A DNA stretch of 64,000 nucleotides from the NCBI GenBank assembly GCA_029379385.1, contig CM055606.1, forward strand, positions 18,067,142-18,131,141, read 5' to 3'. Under the pieces are notes generated by a model that was not told where the DNA came from, made no database searches, and was given only the letters and a program-made list of their open reading frames with translations. Positions 52,344 to 64,000 of the stretch are shown piece after piece; position 1 is the first letter of the stretch, and each line of letters starts with the position of its first letter. Source of the stretch: Quillaja saponaria (lineage: Eukaryota > Streptophyta > Magnoliopsida > Fabales > Quillajaceae). The position numbers and the translations under genes are program-made.

Positions 52344-52436
52344 ACACCGGATTCCAACTCTAGCTTTTCCGTATCTCACTTTACCCCGTTCACCCTAATT
52401 ATAGGGTTGGCAACATAAATACCAAGGGTCATCATT

Positions 52437-55400
52437 CTACTCACCAGCAGGCTGTTTATGCTCTGCTGGTTTCACTTGAACAGCAGTGGGTACAGTGTGA
52501 ACATAAGTGAAGCCCGCAGGGACAAACTGATGTGGATTTCCTGTAGACTGAGCTGCAGCAAACTGTGGAGGATGTAATAGGCCTTGTGAAGTTAAGCTGG
52601 CACCTTTCATATTGCTTGCAGCTGCTGCAACCACCTTGGCAGAATCAGAGGTACCGGTATTTGCATGTGTGACTGCAGGACACAATGACAACATCCCATT
52701 CGATGAAGTGCCAGAAGAGCCCCGTGGCTGCTGTTGCTCGGAACGACGTCTTTGGAGATAATACCCACTTGCAGGTGATGCAGCAGAGGAAGAATTATTA
52801 GATTGTGAAGCTTGAGCATTCATATAGGCATTAGAGAAGAACAGCTGGGCCTGCTGCAACGTTTGCTTAGATATAGATAGTTGTTGCTGCTGCTGCTGCT
52901 GTTGCTGTTGCTGTTGCACCAATTGGGGTCTTGTTCCTGTGTTCGAAGATGGTGTCATATGAGGGCTGCCAAGGATTGATGGAACATTCCTCCCACCCAC
53001 AGGAGATGATTTACGACTGGGCATTGATTGAGAGTTCTTCACTTGATGAGATGATAAGGAAGAAGCTTGGCCAACTTTGTTGCTGGTGGAAGTTGAAGTT
53101 GTCCTTGGGCTTCCACCGGCACTTTTAGACATTGAGGAAGTTGTTGGAGAGCCCACCATTATTGGAGGAGATGGAGACTGGTTAGATCCAGAAGGTTGCA
53201 CTTGTGCTGCTGTGGATGATTTTGAATTTGCTGCAAAAGAGATTTGACCGTGCAGTTGCTGGGGACGAACTTGCTGCTGGTGAGGAGGAGTTTTGCTTGA
53301 TGATGGTGGCGTTGAAGCCAGAGATGGAGCTTGAGAAGTGGATGGCCTCACAGAGTTCTTCCATTGAGGTGATTGAGGAGGATTGCTGCTGCTTTGGGAA
53401 AGGTTTTGAGGAAATCCCGATACAGCATTAGGAAATTTTGAGGCCATAGAAGTGGAAGGAAGATTATCAGAATAGACATTGCCATTACTTGATGCTTGTG
53501 TCTTACTACGAGCAGCAGCTGCAGCCGCTGCTGCAAATTGCTGCTGCTTCTGAAGCTGGATCAATTGCTGCTGCTGCTGTTGTTGCTGGTTTCGCTGCAG
53601 CTGCTGCTGGGAACTGGGGGCATTCACAGTGCTGATAGCAGGGGGCATAACAGAACTAGAAGCCCGAGAGGCAGCAGAGCCAAGGTTAAGAATTCGTGCT
53701 GAGCTATCAATTACAGTGTTGCCAGGTACTGTAGATGTAGATGTAGTTGGGTCAGTCATATCAGACCTGGAGAAAGCAATTGAGAGCCCTGTAGTTCCAG
53801 GTATTTTTACGGCCATGGCCTGCCTTTCTTCTTCTGGGTTAGAAGAATCACCTCCAGGTTTCCCTTCTTCAGGAAGACGGTAGCTCTTCTTGTGCTGAGC
53901 AGCCTGTGCAGCCGCAGCAGCTGCCATCATCTGATAGCCATGACTCTGTAAGATTTGATGATTCTGTGCAATGGACGAAAGGTCAAGGGCAGGAGCAGTA
54001 GTAGCACCATTAATGGATGCAAATGACATGGCAAAAGCTTGAGATGTTTCTACTCCCGCTTTAGAGCCTGGCTGTTGTGACTGCTGCTTCTTTTCACCAT
54101 GACTAGCACTAGCACTAGCACTAGCACCAGAAATTGACGCAGGTGTCATCAAAGCAAAATTTGGTGGCTGCATTGGCATTGCAAAATTCTGGCCGTAAAT
54201 ACTCATGGTGGCACGAGAGATTCGACTATCAGCAGTAGAGGGGCTATCTTCACCACCCATCTCAGACTCAATTTGGCGAGCTTGATGAGAGGCATGGTGA
54301 TTTTGCAGCTGCTGCCGCTGCTGCAACTGTGCTGGCTGCGACAGTTGGTTTTTAGAGGCAGGAAAGCCGTGCAAGCTTACAGAAACATTGGAGCCATTAG
54401 CATTGGGCCTCAGTTGCTGATTCTGCAAATGTTTTTGAGATGATGAGGACCCAGTGGACATACTAGTATTTTGATGCCCCTGTTGGCTATGTTGTGATTG
54501 AGCAGGTAACTGTTGCTGCTGCAACTGTGAAGGATGGAGCATTTGAGAAGAATAGAAAGAACCATTGAAGAATGGTATAGCCTGAGCGTGCGCTCCTCGA
54601 TATGCAGGTGGAGCACCAACATGAGCTGGTATAGGGAATGGATATGCATTATTCTGCAAGATAGCCAAGTATTGTGTTTCACTGCCAGGCACATTTGGGT
54701 AGTTGAAGCTCATTGTTGGGGCTGCAGCTGTGCCTGTAGCAGAAACGCCCACTGAGGTGGTATTGGATGTGCACGATGATGACACAGTGCCTGTGGTGGC
54801 AGAAGACTTAATTGGCCCAGGACGGACAGATGCAGCAGCTTGCTGCTGGTTCATTGGGAAGAACAAAGCAGGACCATGCTGGAATTCAGATTACAGCATT
54901 AATATGAAAAAATTCTCCACTAGAATAAAACCAATGCAACAAATTCAAAAAGAAACCATACCAAAATATTACTAGGTGCTCCAGGAGGTAAAGCTTGCTG
55001 TAGCAAAATTTGCTTTCTTTGTGCGCCATCTACCATGTTAGCAGCCGGAAAACCTTTCTCCTTCCCAATATGACCAGAAAAAATCGGAAGAACTTGCCCC
55101 TTGTCGTGTACAGAGGTTGTACCCCTACCTGAAATGTTACCATGCAAGTCTGACGAAGGCACACCATTAAGATTGCAGGGCTTGGCCCCATATAGTGATG
55201 CAGAACCTGCTGCTGCTGGCCAGAAAGGATTCATCCTAGCAATTTGCTGGTGGTAGCATATATTACGAGCAATGTAGCAATGGGTTGCACACCTTTTAGG
55301 CCGAGGCTGGTTAAAAAGTAAATGTGGTGGCTGCACATGTTAAAATTAAATTGCATTAGGAATTTGAGCTACACTGTTTCGAGTTCCAAGAAGACCTTAA

Positions 55401-58400
55401 CTCACAAAACATAAACAAAAGTAATCGCACCGGAATAGCCCCAGAAGGTACAGTGCTTCCATCCATGGGTACAACTCCCTGTAGAGGCGCCATATATCTG
55501 TAGACGAGATGAGAGTCATTTTCCGAATGAAGAGTACTAAGAATTTGCTAACAACCAAAGAAAGGAACACTCATAATAATATAAAGCTTACCCCATCGGA
55601 GGAAGCCCCCCTGGCCAGCTAGGTACAGACATTGGTACTGGGATTGAGTTTGATTGGGCTGAAAAACAGGAGAAAATTCTAATCTAAGCATCCCAGATAG
55701 GCAGTTACAAAGAGAGAAGGGTATCAACCCAAAAAAAATAAAAAAATTCAAATTGAACATACCAGTTTTCTCAGTATTTGGTTGCTGCTGGTGCTGCTGC
55801 CTCTGAAGAGGCGGATGCAGCTTCTTACCACCCATACTACTAGTCCCACTATCTCTATCTGCCTTTTCCAAATCAAGCTGTAGGTCAATATTACTTTCTT
55901 TATGAACAACAACCGATTTTTGAGACTCAGCTTCTGCAACGACTGCTCTCACCTTCTCCTTTTCCGCAGCCATTACATCTTCCTTCCCCATTTTTAATAT
56001 TTTGTCGTCTTCCTTTATCATATGCTTGATTTCCTGCACATTTAAGCATACCAAGCCATTGACTTTTCCAGCATCATAAAAACAACTACAAAAATGAGAT
56101 AATAAAAGTATGGCCCACATACTGTTTCCGTGCCTAAAACCATAGGTTTAGGATCCACAGCCACAAAATCACTATCACCATCCCTTTCTGGGGAAGATCT
56201 CAGTGGAGACGCCTGTACAACCCACCGGAAAGAGTTTTGTTTAGTGAAAAAAATTATTGAAAGAAGAAAACACAAGGCAGGCACAGTGGAAAGAAGTCAT
56301 GCAATAAGAAGTACATCCCCACCATCAGATCTATCTGGAACTTCTCTTCTCGCTGGATCTCAATCTCAGAGGTCACTGGATTCCTGTATGTGATACCCAG
56401 AAAAATCAGGATACACATTCAGAGACAACCTACCAATAGATCAGTTAGGCTAGAGAAAAGAAACAAGAAAATTTATGATGCTCACGCTTTAGTCACATTC
56501 ACATCCTCACAATTATCATCCACAGGAGATTCCTTCTTGGGAGATTGAGGTTCCTCCTTACTCACACCCACATCTCGGCTCCGGGAATCTTGTGCCATCA
56601 GCTTTGAATCTGATAAAACGTTGCTCTCTAGCTTAATCGATTCCCGATGAGTCTCTGATGATGCAGGTACGGCTTGAGAATTGACCAAATCGGCAGAACC
56701 AGAACCGTTTTCAAGTGTAGATCCTGAATTTTTCTCCAAATTTGGAGAGCAAGTTTCGATTTTTGAAGGCTGGTCACTCTCGGCCTTTGTTGTTGATAAA
56801 ATGGGGCTACTACGGATTGTGAAAATCGAAGGATTCTCGTCATCATACTTTACGGGTCGCGGTTTTTTTCTCTTGGGAGCTGCAAAACACCATGAAACAA
56901 CCAAAAACCATTTAGTCAGACCTGTAACAGAATCATTCGCAATGTTTGGACGCTGAGACAACGAGGACAAAGGAAGAAATGGAATCAGATAACTAATTTC
57001 CCGATCTTCTTCCATTTACACTCATTTAAAGCTACCCAAATGGAGACTTAAGGTTGAAGATAAAGAAATTAACCAACTGAGCTTTAACAACTCAGAACAC
57101 GCACCAATAGCTGATATATGAGTGACAGAAGAGCTAAAATTTTGTGCCAGAACAGATGATGATAGAGGCGGCGCGGATTGTGAATTTGAGATCGGCGAAG
57201 AAACCCGAGACTTTGCGTCAATGGACGATTTATTTACTTCTCTAGAATCTATCTTCATTGAATCGTTGGCCATAATTTCTTGCTTTGAAGGCCCTTGAGG
57301 CTGTCTCATCATGCCGTACAACACCTCTGCAATCTCAATCTCGATCTCGTCCTGAGCTGAAGACGGCGACTTAGATGAAGATTTTGGTGGTCGAAGCTTG
57401 GGTCCATTGGGTTTCTGCAAGAGCAGGAGCACAAGTTAGTATACATAAACGACCCTCAGAAAAAAAGTGAACACGTGAGAACTAATGAGAAATGAAGACT
57501 AACAATCTTCTTTCGCATTGAAGCATTGGATGAAGACGGCGAAGCTGGAGATGGAGAAGGACCCATTCCCACAGCTGCTACGCTCGGTCTCACCGGCGAA
57601 GTTGACGCTTGCCAGTGAATATGCTCTCCGACAATTCCACCACTTGAAGCCCAGCATTCATGCGACCTCTTTGTGGAAGCTGAAAATACCCAAAACCAAA
57701 AAAATGAAACGAATCAAATATAAGCTGAAAGGTCAAATTTAGTAATGAAATTTTAAAGGTTAGTTTGACGAACTACATCTCCATAACTTCAAATCCAAAC
57801 GGACTGTACCTGACCGTGCTTTTCTGGGTACCGACACACCAATCATCTCGTCGGCGGCCTTCCACGTCGGCGCTACTCTAAAAACTTTGGCCGGTGGATA
57901 GCTCTTCCGATGAGTCAACAAGGATGATGATGACAACGTTTGTGGATTTGGAGGAAGCATTCTCACCGACCCACCACCGCCATCATCATCCTCGTCTTCT
58001 TCTTCATCGTTAACACTCCCCTCCGAACTATCTTCACCGCCATCATCTCTATGGTTGCCGTGTACCAACCTATCACCTCTCCTCCTTTTGTTCCGACTTA
58101 ATCGATCTCCTCTATCTCTCTCTCGGTCCCGTTCTCGATCTCGATCTCGATCCTTCTTCCCGCTCCCTCGATCTCTCAATCTCGAGGTATCTTGTAGCTC
58201 CACCGGTCCATCATCTTCTGGAAAACACAGAAAATCCCAAAAGTTAGTAACATCGAAATCAAAAACCCAAAGTTAGTTTCTTAAAATTCAAGGAGTGGGT
58301 AATATTTTTAGATCTGATAGAATTCAAAACCTGGTGACTCTCTGAGACTGCTAGTTCTATGTCTACGTCTTGACAATCCATTTGGAGCCGCCGTAGTTGC

Positions 58401-58427
58401 TCTCCTCGCCTCTCTATTTCTGTCCAT
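52437..58427 (-). CDS. TIC: TIME FOR COFFEE (circadian clock regulator)
   Basis: Twelve exons on the minus strand (58427-58331, 58217-57810, 57679-57504, 57414-57105, 56879-56486, 56383-56323, 56212-56123, 56033-55763, 55658-55592, 55497-55431, 55330-54962, 54878-52437) give 1583 aa, close to Arabidopsis TIC. The N-terminus begins MDRNREARR, followed by an Arg/Asp/Glu repeat region, an acidic block (NDEEEDEDDDGGGG) and KVFRVAPTWKAADEMIGV. Middle landmarks are EIEIEIAEVLYGMMRQPQ, APKRKKPRPVKYDDENPS (probable nuclear signal) and EEKFQIDLM. The last exon alone encodes 813 residues rich in Gln, Ser and Ala, with polyQ tracts of 8-12 and polyA tracts of 6-8. TIC is a nuclear protein linking the clock to metabolism, iron and jasmonate responses (it binds MYC2 in Arabidopsis). 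It has no known enzymatic domain. All joins are GT-AG. Confidence 0.93.
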
Positions 58428-58927
58428 TCCTTGTCTCGAAGCTCTCCCTCTGAATCTACAACTCCAAGAAAATTAATGTCATCTTTCACCAGCAAAAACC
58501 AACCAGAATCGCCGGTAAAAGAGTGACGGCAAGCAAAATTTGCAGGTCACGAACAATTTCAGCCCCAATATTGTTTTCTTCTATCAAAGATTTGTGACAC
58601 AGCTTTTAACAAAGTTTCAGGTATCTTAGCCTTCGCTTATCTCCTCGTTGCTCCTCTAGTCCTCCTTCTCCCCCTCTATCTTTCTCTCTCTTTCTCTCTC
58701 TGCCCTCTTTATGTGCTCCATTTCATCATCTTTCACTATTTCACACTCGGCCAAAGCTACTACGAGGCCTCGTGGACGGACACGATTAGGAACTGAATTA
58801 CGTGCTTCCAATCTAAGCCCTTCGTTTCTCGACACATCCACCGGCTGTAATTGGCTAATGCCAACATGGTAATATACAAGCCGTAGATTAATGTCCTTTT
58901 TAGAAATCCCTTAACCTTTTCTGTGCG

Positions 58928-58939
58928 CACGTGCACGTG
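58928..58939. promoter_or_regulatory. double G-box upstream of TIC
   Basis: CACGTGCACGTG contains two abutting palindromic G-boxes about 500 bp before the TIC start codon. Single CACGTG sites recur at 59727-59732 and 60514-60519. G-boxes are bound by bZIP and bHLH factors such as HY5, PIFs and MYC2. Function here is inferred. Confidence 0.55.
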
Positions 58940-61900
58940 TCAGTTGTAGTTTCTTTCCTTTATAATTTACTCACTACCAAGAATAAATAATTAATCTGAA
59001 TAAAATATAAAATCAAAGATTAACAGAAAAAAAATAATATAAATTTAAGCAAAGCCCTAGAATTTGCTGAAGAGTTGTAGTGACTGGCTATAACCAGTTA
59101 CACTAACCTTGGTAAAAGCAAGCATGACGATCACAAGGAATCTAGGTGACCGCATAAAATATCGTTCTAACCGGTCAAATTCATTGTTTCGGTTCCACGT
59201 TTTATCTTTTTGTTTTAAAATATAAATTAGTTTCAAGCTCTATTCACCGTCGATTAAAATATGACGTGGCAGTGGTATCATTAAAACAAACAGGTTCCAA
59301 CGAACGAGTTAGTCCGATCTGGCACCGTACCTAGAGGCTCTTCCGTGTTGATTAGAGACATGTAAGTGCACCGTAGGATCTATTTGATTCAACGGTGGAT
59401 ATAGGCATAAAACCTTACAGTAACTCCGAGTCACGGTCACGGAACTTCCGAGAGGTATGGGTCCCACAATAGCTGCCGATCTAGAAATTATTTCCTCTCG
59501 TTGGCCTATTGTCATGTTCCTGGGATGTGGTTGCATTGCTGACGTGTACAGGAGGTCCCACTTTACTTTTTTATAAAAAAATGAAGAAAGAAACGTACTC
59601 GCCCAGTCAAATTTTACAGCGCAAAACAGACTCTCGGTTATCTCGCTTTTATTCCACGCGCTCCCATCCCATTAGTTTGACAGCATGGCAACTTTGATGT
59701 TATGACGTGTCGACCTACCATTTGAACACGTGGTAGTGGTTTCTTGCACATTTATCGCCCCGGATCTTGTTATTGGCTAAACAAAACCAGTAAATATATT
59801 TTCTTTAGAGAGGGTCACCGAGGCTTTCAATAGATGAAGTAGAAAGTTAATGCTATTTCTTAACAATTACATATTTTCTATTTTAATTTTTAAGGAATTA
59901 TTTTTTCAAATAAATCATCTAAATTCAATTTTTTCTATTTTAATCATTCAAGTCTTAATTTAAAAAAACAATTAAATTCTTATTCTAGTCAAGAGTATTA
60001 ATTTTTGATGAAACACTGTATAATTAGTTGATATGATTAAGAATATATAAAAAGAATTTGATGTATTAACAATAATTATATGCAAGCTATTTTTTATTTT
60101 ATTTTTAAGAATCAAATTAAAAACAGGTGTAATTGTTTAGGGTCAAAACAATCAATAATTTTTTTTTTTAAATGTAATTAAATTATTTAGTGTGATTGTG
60201 GCCCAATATTGAAAAAGTATTAATTAAAGGTAGAAAAATAGGAAAAGATATTAATAGCTAAAATTCAAAAGAATATCAAGTGGAGTGGTGAGAATTTATT
60301 AGCACAACTGGGTAGATTTATCATTGCTTTGATTAGAAAAAAAATATTGTAATTAGAGACACAAGTTTGTCCACGTCAGGCTGGACCCACATAGAAAGGG
60401 TTGACCCACAATAATGGATCCCTTTCCGACTCGTTCACTCTCTTTCTTCAACTTTTGTCGTTTGTGTGGGAAATTTCATACTCTTGCTTATCTAAAAAAT
60501 CCCAGAATTATGCCACGTGTGTAATGACAATGCTACGTCATCACGTCTCCATGGCTTTATTTTTGACCGTATAGGACAGACATAACATAAACCCTAGCCG
60601 CCGTCGAAATACTAGATAGCTGTGGCCTTCAATTTTCTCACTTACCAATCAAAGCGAATTAGCAATAAACAAATATTAAAAGTTGTCAAGTTAACCTTTA
60701 CTAGTTAAGTTTTCAAATTGATGTCTTTGTCTCAAAAGAAAATTACCAATGAGAATGATAAAAAGTTTGTGGAGACTGCTATCATATCATCAAAATCACA
60801 ATAACAAGAATATATTGTGTGACATCACGACTTTAGTATATATAAATTTGCAAATTCAAATTACATGGATATACAAAATTATATTTTTATTAACTTATTA
60901 ATTAACTTGGCCTTTGACTACAAGAAAAGGTTAATTCATGTTTTTTATCTTATTTTAATTCTTAACGAGTACAGACTAAAAATACTTGCTAAATATAATT
61001 TATTTAATAATTTCTATTAAAACTAATAAAATATTTATTATATGTTATTAAAACAGATAAACCTGAGTTAAATGCAAATTATATTTTAAATTGTTACTAA
61101 ATTTGTTGATGTCTTTGTCTAAGAAAAATTACCAATGAGAATCATAATTGAGTTTCAAACTAAAATTATCTATCAATTTATTAACAATTAGCTCACCTTT
61201 TGACTATATACATCAAGATTAACATATGTTTTTGTCCTTCTTTATGTGAGTTTCAAAAACGAGTATATTAAAGTACTTGACAAAATATAATACATATAGA
61301 AATTCCCATTTATGTTTTTTATTTTTACTTAATAAAATATTTATTGCACGATCGTAACCAACATATATTAAATACACACTCACTAGTAATTTTATTTTTA
61401 AAAAGAAAATAAATGAATAATACATATTATTTGATCATAATTGGATAAGATCACTAAATTACTTTTTGTTCCAGGAATACAATTTTTTGGGTACATCCAA
61501 AAGGAGAATATCATGTTCTCTCAAATAAAATTTGTGTTCATATACTTAAATTGTATTTAATTACACTGATAATTATTGTATTCATTTATATAATATATTG
61601 TCTTTTTGCAATGTGTTACACATAAAATCATTTTAGTGTTATAAGATATTAAGTGAATGAATAATCAGTGGATATATATAGATATGAATGGTTATATCCA
61701 TTGGAAATGTTTTAAACAAAATTTCCAAAGAAAACAAGCATAAGTTTTTCCAAAACTAATTTCAAATTTGTTCCTCTTAATGTCTCTTATTAATGAGAAG
61801 CAAGATTCACATTACACGAGGCAAACAAATTCATTAGACATGGAGGTCATGGAGTAAAATCTCCATAAATTCATTATAATACATTTTTAAATGAATTAAA

Positions 61901-64000
61901 AATATAATTAATCGAAATATATATAAATTGGTTTCAATACATTCACTGCTAAGAAAATAGATAAAATTTATTAGACATGAAGAACTTTACAAAAAAACTT
62001 TAAAATTACATTTCAATATATTTTTGTAGATGAGTTAAATTTTATTATCACATATATATACTAGTATTTTTTTAAAAGTAAATGTTTAAATTGATTTCAT
62101 CCTAAAATGAGAACTTAAATCATTTTCAAAATTAAACCAAATAAATAATAATAAAAACTTTCTTAGGATTATATAATCAATTATTTTTCGATTTCATTGC
62201 TTAATTCAGTCAAGCATGTAAAAGAATATATAGTAAACGAAAAAAATGGCTAAAATTGGGAAACTGATTTAGGAGACAAATTGGCATTTATTTAAGAATA
62301 GAATTGTGTGAGTATTTTTTTTTCTTATAAGTTAAATTTTGTTGTAAAATGACTTCAAAAGTTCTTAATATAAAAAAGAAAAATAATTGAATTCATGGAT
62401 ATTATATGCCATTTTTAATTAAAAATTTGATTAAAATTTAGGAGAATACCATAAGGGTGAAAGAATCATCCTTCTAACTTGCTTAAAAACTACTTGTTAA
62501 ATTGTGTTAATTAATTAATTGGTAAAATATACTTATATCATTTTAAAAAATTAGATCAAATTCCACAATCATTCGAAAGAAAAATTTAGGAAGAAAAATT
62601 ACTAATCATATATTTTATTCTAAAAATAATATTAAAAATAAAATGTAATCTGAGTATAGTTGCATATTTTTATTTTAAAAAAATTAATTAATCTTCTGAA
62701 ATATTATATAAAAAGTTAACCATACATTATATTACAATACCCTAAAAGCCCAACACGCACAGCCATCAACCGAACCCAAATAATAGAAGACTTGTAGTGA
62801 TGGATTGGACTAGAGGACAAAGAGCTCTCATTTCCATCACCTGGACTAGAAGATTTGTTGATATGAAATATGCGAACCTTCCTAGTCACCTGGATTTAGA
62901 ATTCTTCGACCAAACTGGATTTTCAAATTTTAGGTTTCCCATTCTATGTTAGAGCACCAAATTTCCAAGTCCATCTTAGGCTTTAGGGTGGTACATTTTT
63001 TAACAAAAACCAAGGAAAATGCTCATGGATTAAATGGGAAATCAAACTGAAATAATTTTGAACTTTTTTTTTATGAAATGAATAGAATCATAACTAGAAA
63101 TGGTTCATACAAATTCAATAAGTGAAAACCAGCTAGAGTATAACTCAATTGATAATAGTACTATTTTCTATCCTAGATTGAGAGTTTAAATCCCAACCTT
63201 CTTACATATCTAAAAAGAAAAAATTAAGAACTGAGACAATTCGTGAAAAATTAAAATTTTTTTTCTATAAAGATCAACCGTAAACTAATAATACCAATAT
63301 TTAAAAGTACTATAACATCAAAATCTTAAAATCACATGTTAGAAGAACATCCATTATTCAAATTTTCTCTCAAACTTGAATAAGTTGGATTAAGGAGGAC
63401 TTCGAAGATAAAAAATTTTGCCATAAAGAATATTAATTTATATTTGTTCATAACCCATTTTTAAAATTACTTTTTGTTTATATTCTTAAGGTTATTAACA
63501 TCTACTTTCTTTTTGACAATAATAGTAATTATTTATAAAAGTATTGTGGTATCTGGTAATTAGTTATGGAAAAAGAAAACTTCTTATTTCAGATTTTTTT
63601 TTTTTTTTTTATACAAAATAACAATGAGAGGCTAGGCTTTTTATTGGGGACCCAATGACTCCATAACTATGTGATTTTGGGAATGTAATTTGGTACTTTG
63701 AGAAAATTGGGCCTTAATGCTTAAATCTTTCCTTTCTTTTCTAAATTGGGCTTTATCACCATACATGCCATCTTTTTTGAGAGTGGATGCATTAAAGGTT
63801 AACTTAAGAGAACATGTGCAACAAAAATATAGGATAGAAAGACGAGTTAAAAATTAAACTTTTCATATGCATAATGTTATCTTTACCAAATTCTCCATTA
63901 TACTTTAAGATCAATTTGTAAGGATATAACCAATATTGGTTACTGGCCTCATCCAATATGCAATATGAATCCACATATCTTCTTTATTTCAATATCCAAA
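58940..64000. other. AT-rich intergenic region to the window end
   Basis: The first 1.7 kb (to about 60.6 kb) is less AT-rich and contains several ACGT-core motifs, so it is probably extended TIC promoter. From 60.6 kb to 64 kb the sequence is strongly AT-rich with no credible coding frame, tRNA or recognisable transposon. Confidence 0.5.

Larger units (their letters stand above)
47092..52436. other. gene-poor convergent spacer between KMS1 and TIC
   Basis: Both flanking genes end here. A (CT)n tract at 47448-47476 lies in or just after the KMS1 3' UTR, and a C18 run at 52326-52343 lies in the probable TIC 3' UTR. The remaining 4.5 kb is AT-rich. I find no credible gene, tRNA or complete transposon. 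ACGT-containing motifs near 51090-51110 (GACGTGG, ACACGTGT) stand alone. Confidence 0.5.

Overview
The window is nuclear DNA from a eudicot plant. Genes have GT-AG introns and AT-rich intergenic DNA, and the encoded proteins are plant-specific (PsaD, thermospermine synthase, TIME FOR COFFEE, a G-type lectin receptor kinase family). I cannot name the species. A woody rosid would fit, but that is only an impression.

Layout, left to right: a Sec14-like CRAL-TRIO gene (+, 235-2843); an HSP70-8-type divergent Hsp70 (-, 4875-6593, with a 5'-UTR intron reaching about 8164); a MITE-rich spacer (8.6-10.45 kb); a secreted copper amine oxidase (+, 11291-13949, four exons); two tandem G-type lectin receptor-like kinase pseudogenes (+, 14781-17133 and 18395-20769); ACL5-type thermospermine synthase (+, 23461-25756, ten exons); PsaD of photosystem I (-, 26438-27079, no intron); a type-1 9-lipoxygenase (-, 28566-32611, nine exons); an 8-kb repeat-rich gap (32.8-40.8 kb) containing a degenerate TTAGGG-like minisatellite; a KMS1/VMP1-like ER membrane protein (+, 40808-47091, eight exons, first intron apparently GC-AG); a 5.3-kb gene-poor gap; the clock regulator TIME FOR COFFEE (-, 52437-58427, twelve exons); and a final AT-rich gap to 64000.

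These are independent single genes, not an operon or cluster. I assembled exons by hand from splice consensus, reading-frame continuity and protein-family conservation. Every multi-exon model closes in frame: 425, 648, 334, 867, 428 and 1583 aa. A biological link between neighbours is not evident. Copper amine oxidase and thermospermine synthase both belong to polyamine metabolism, but their adjacency looks coincidental.

I found no convincing new multi-gene system. The observations most worth a second look are the interstitial TTAGGG-like array with its higher-order duplication, two MITE/foldback structures with clear inverted repeats, the GC-AG first intron of KMS1, parallel decay of two tandem receptor kinases, a GC-rich hairpin with G-quadruplex potential in AT-rich DNA, and a double G-box upstream of TIME FOR COFFEE.
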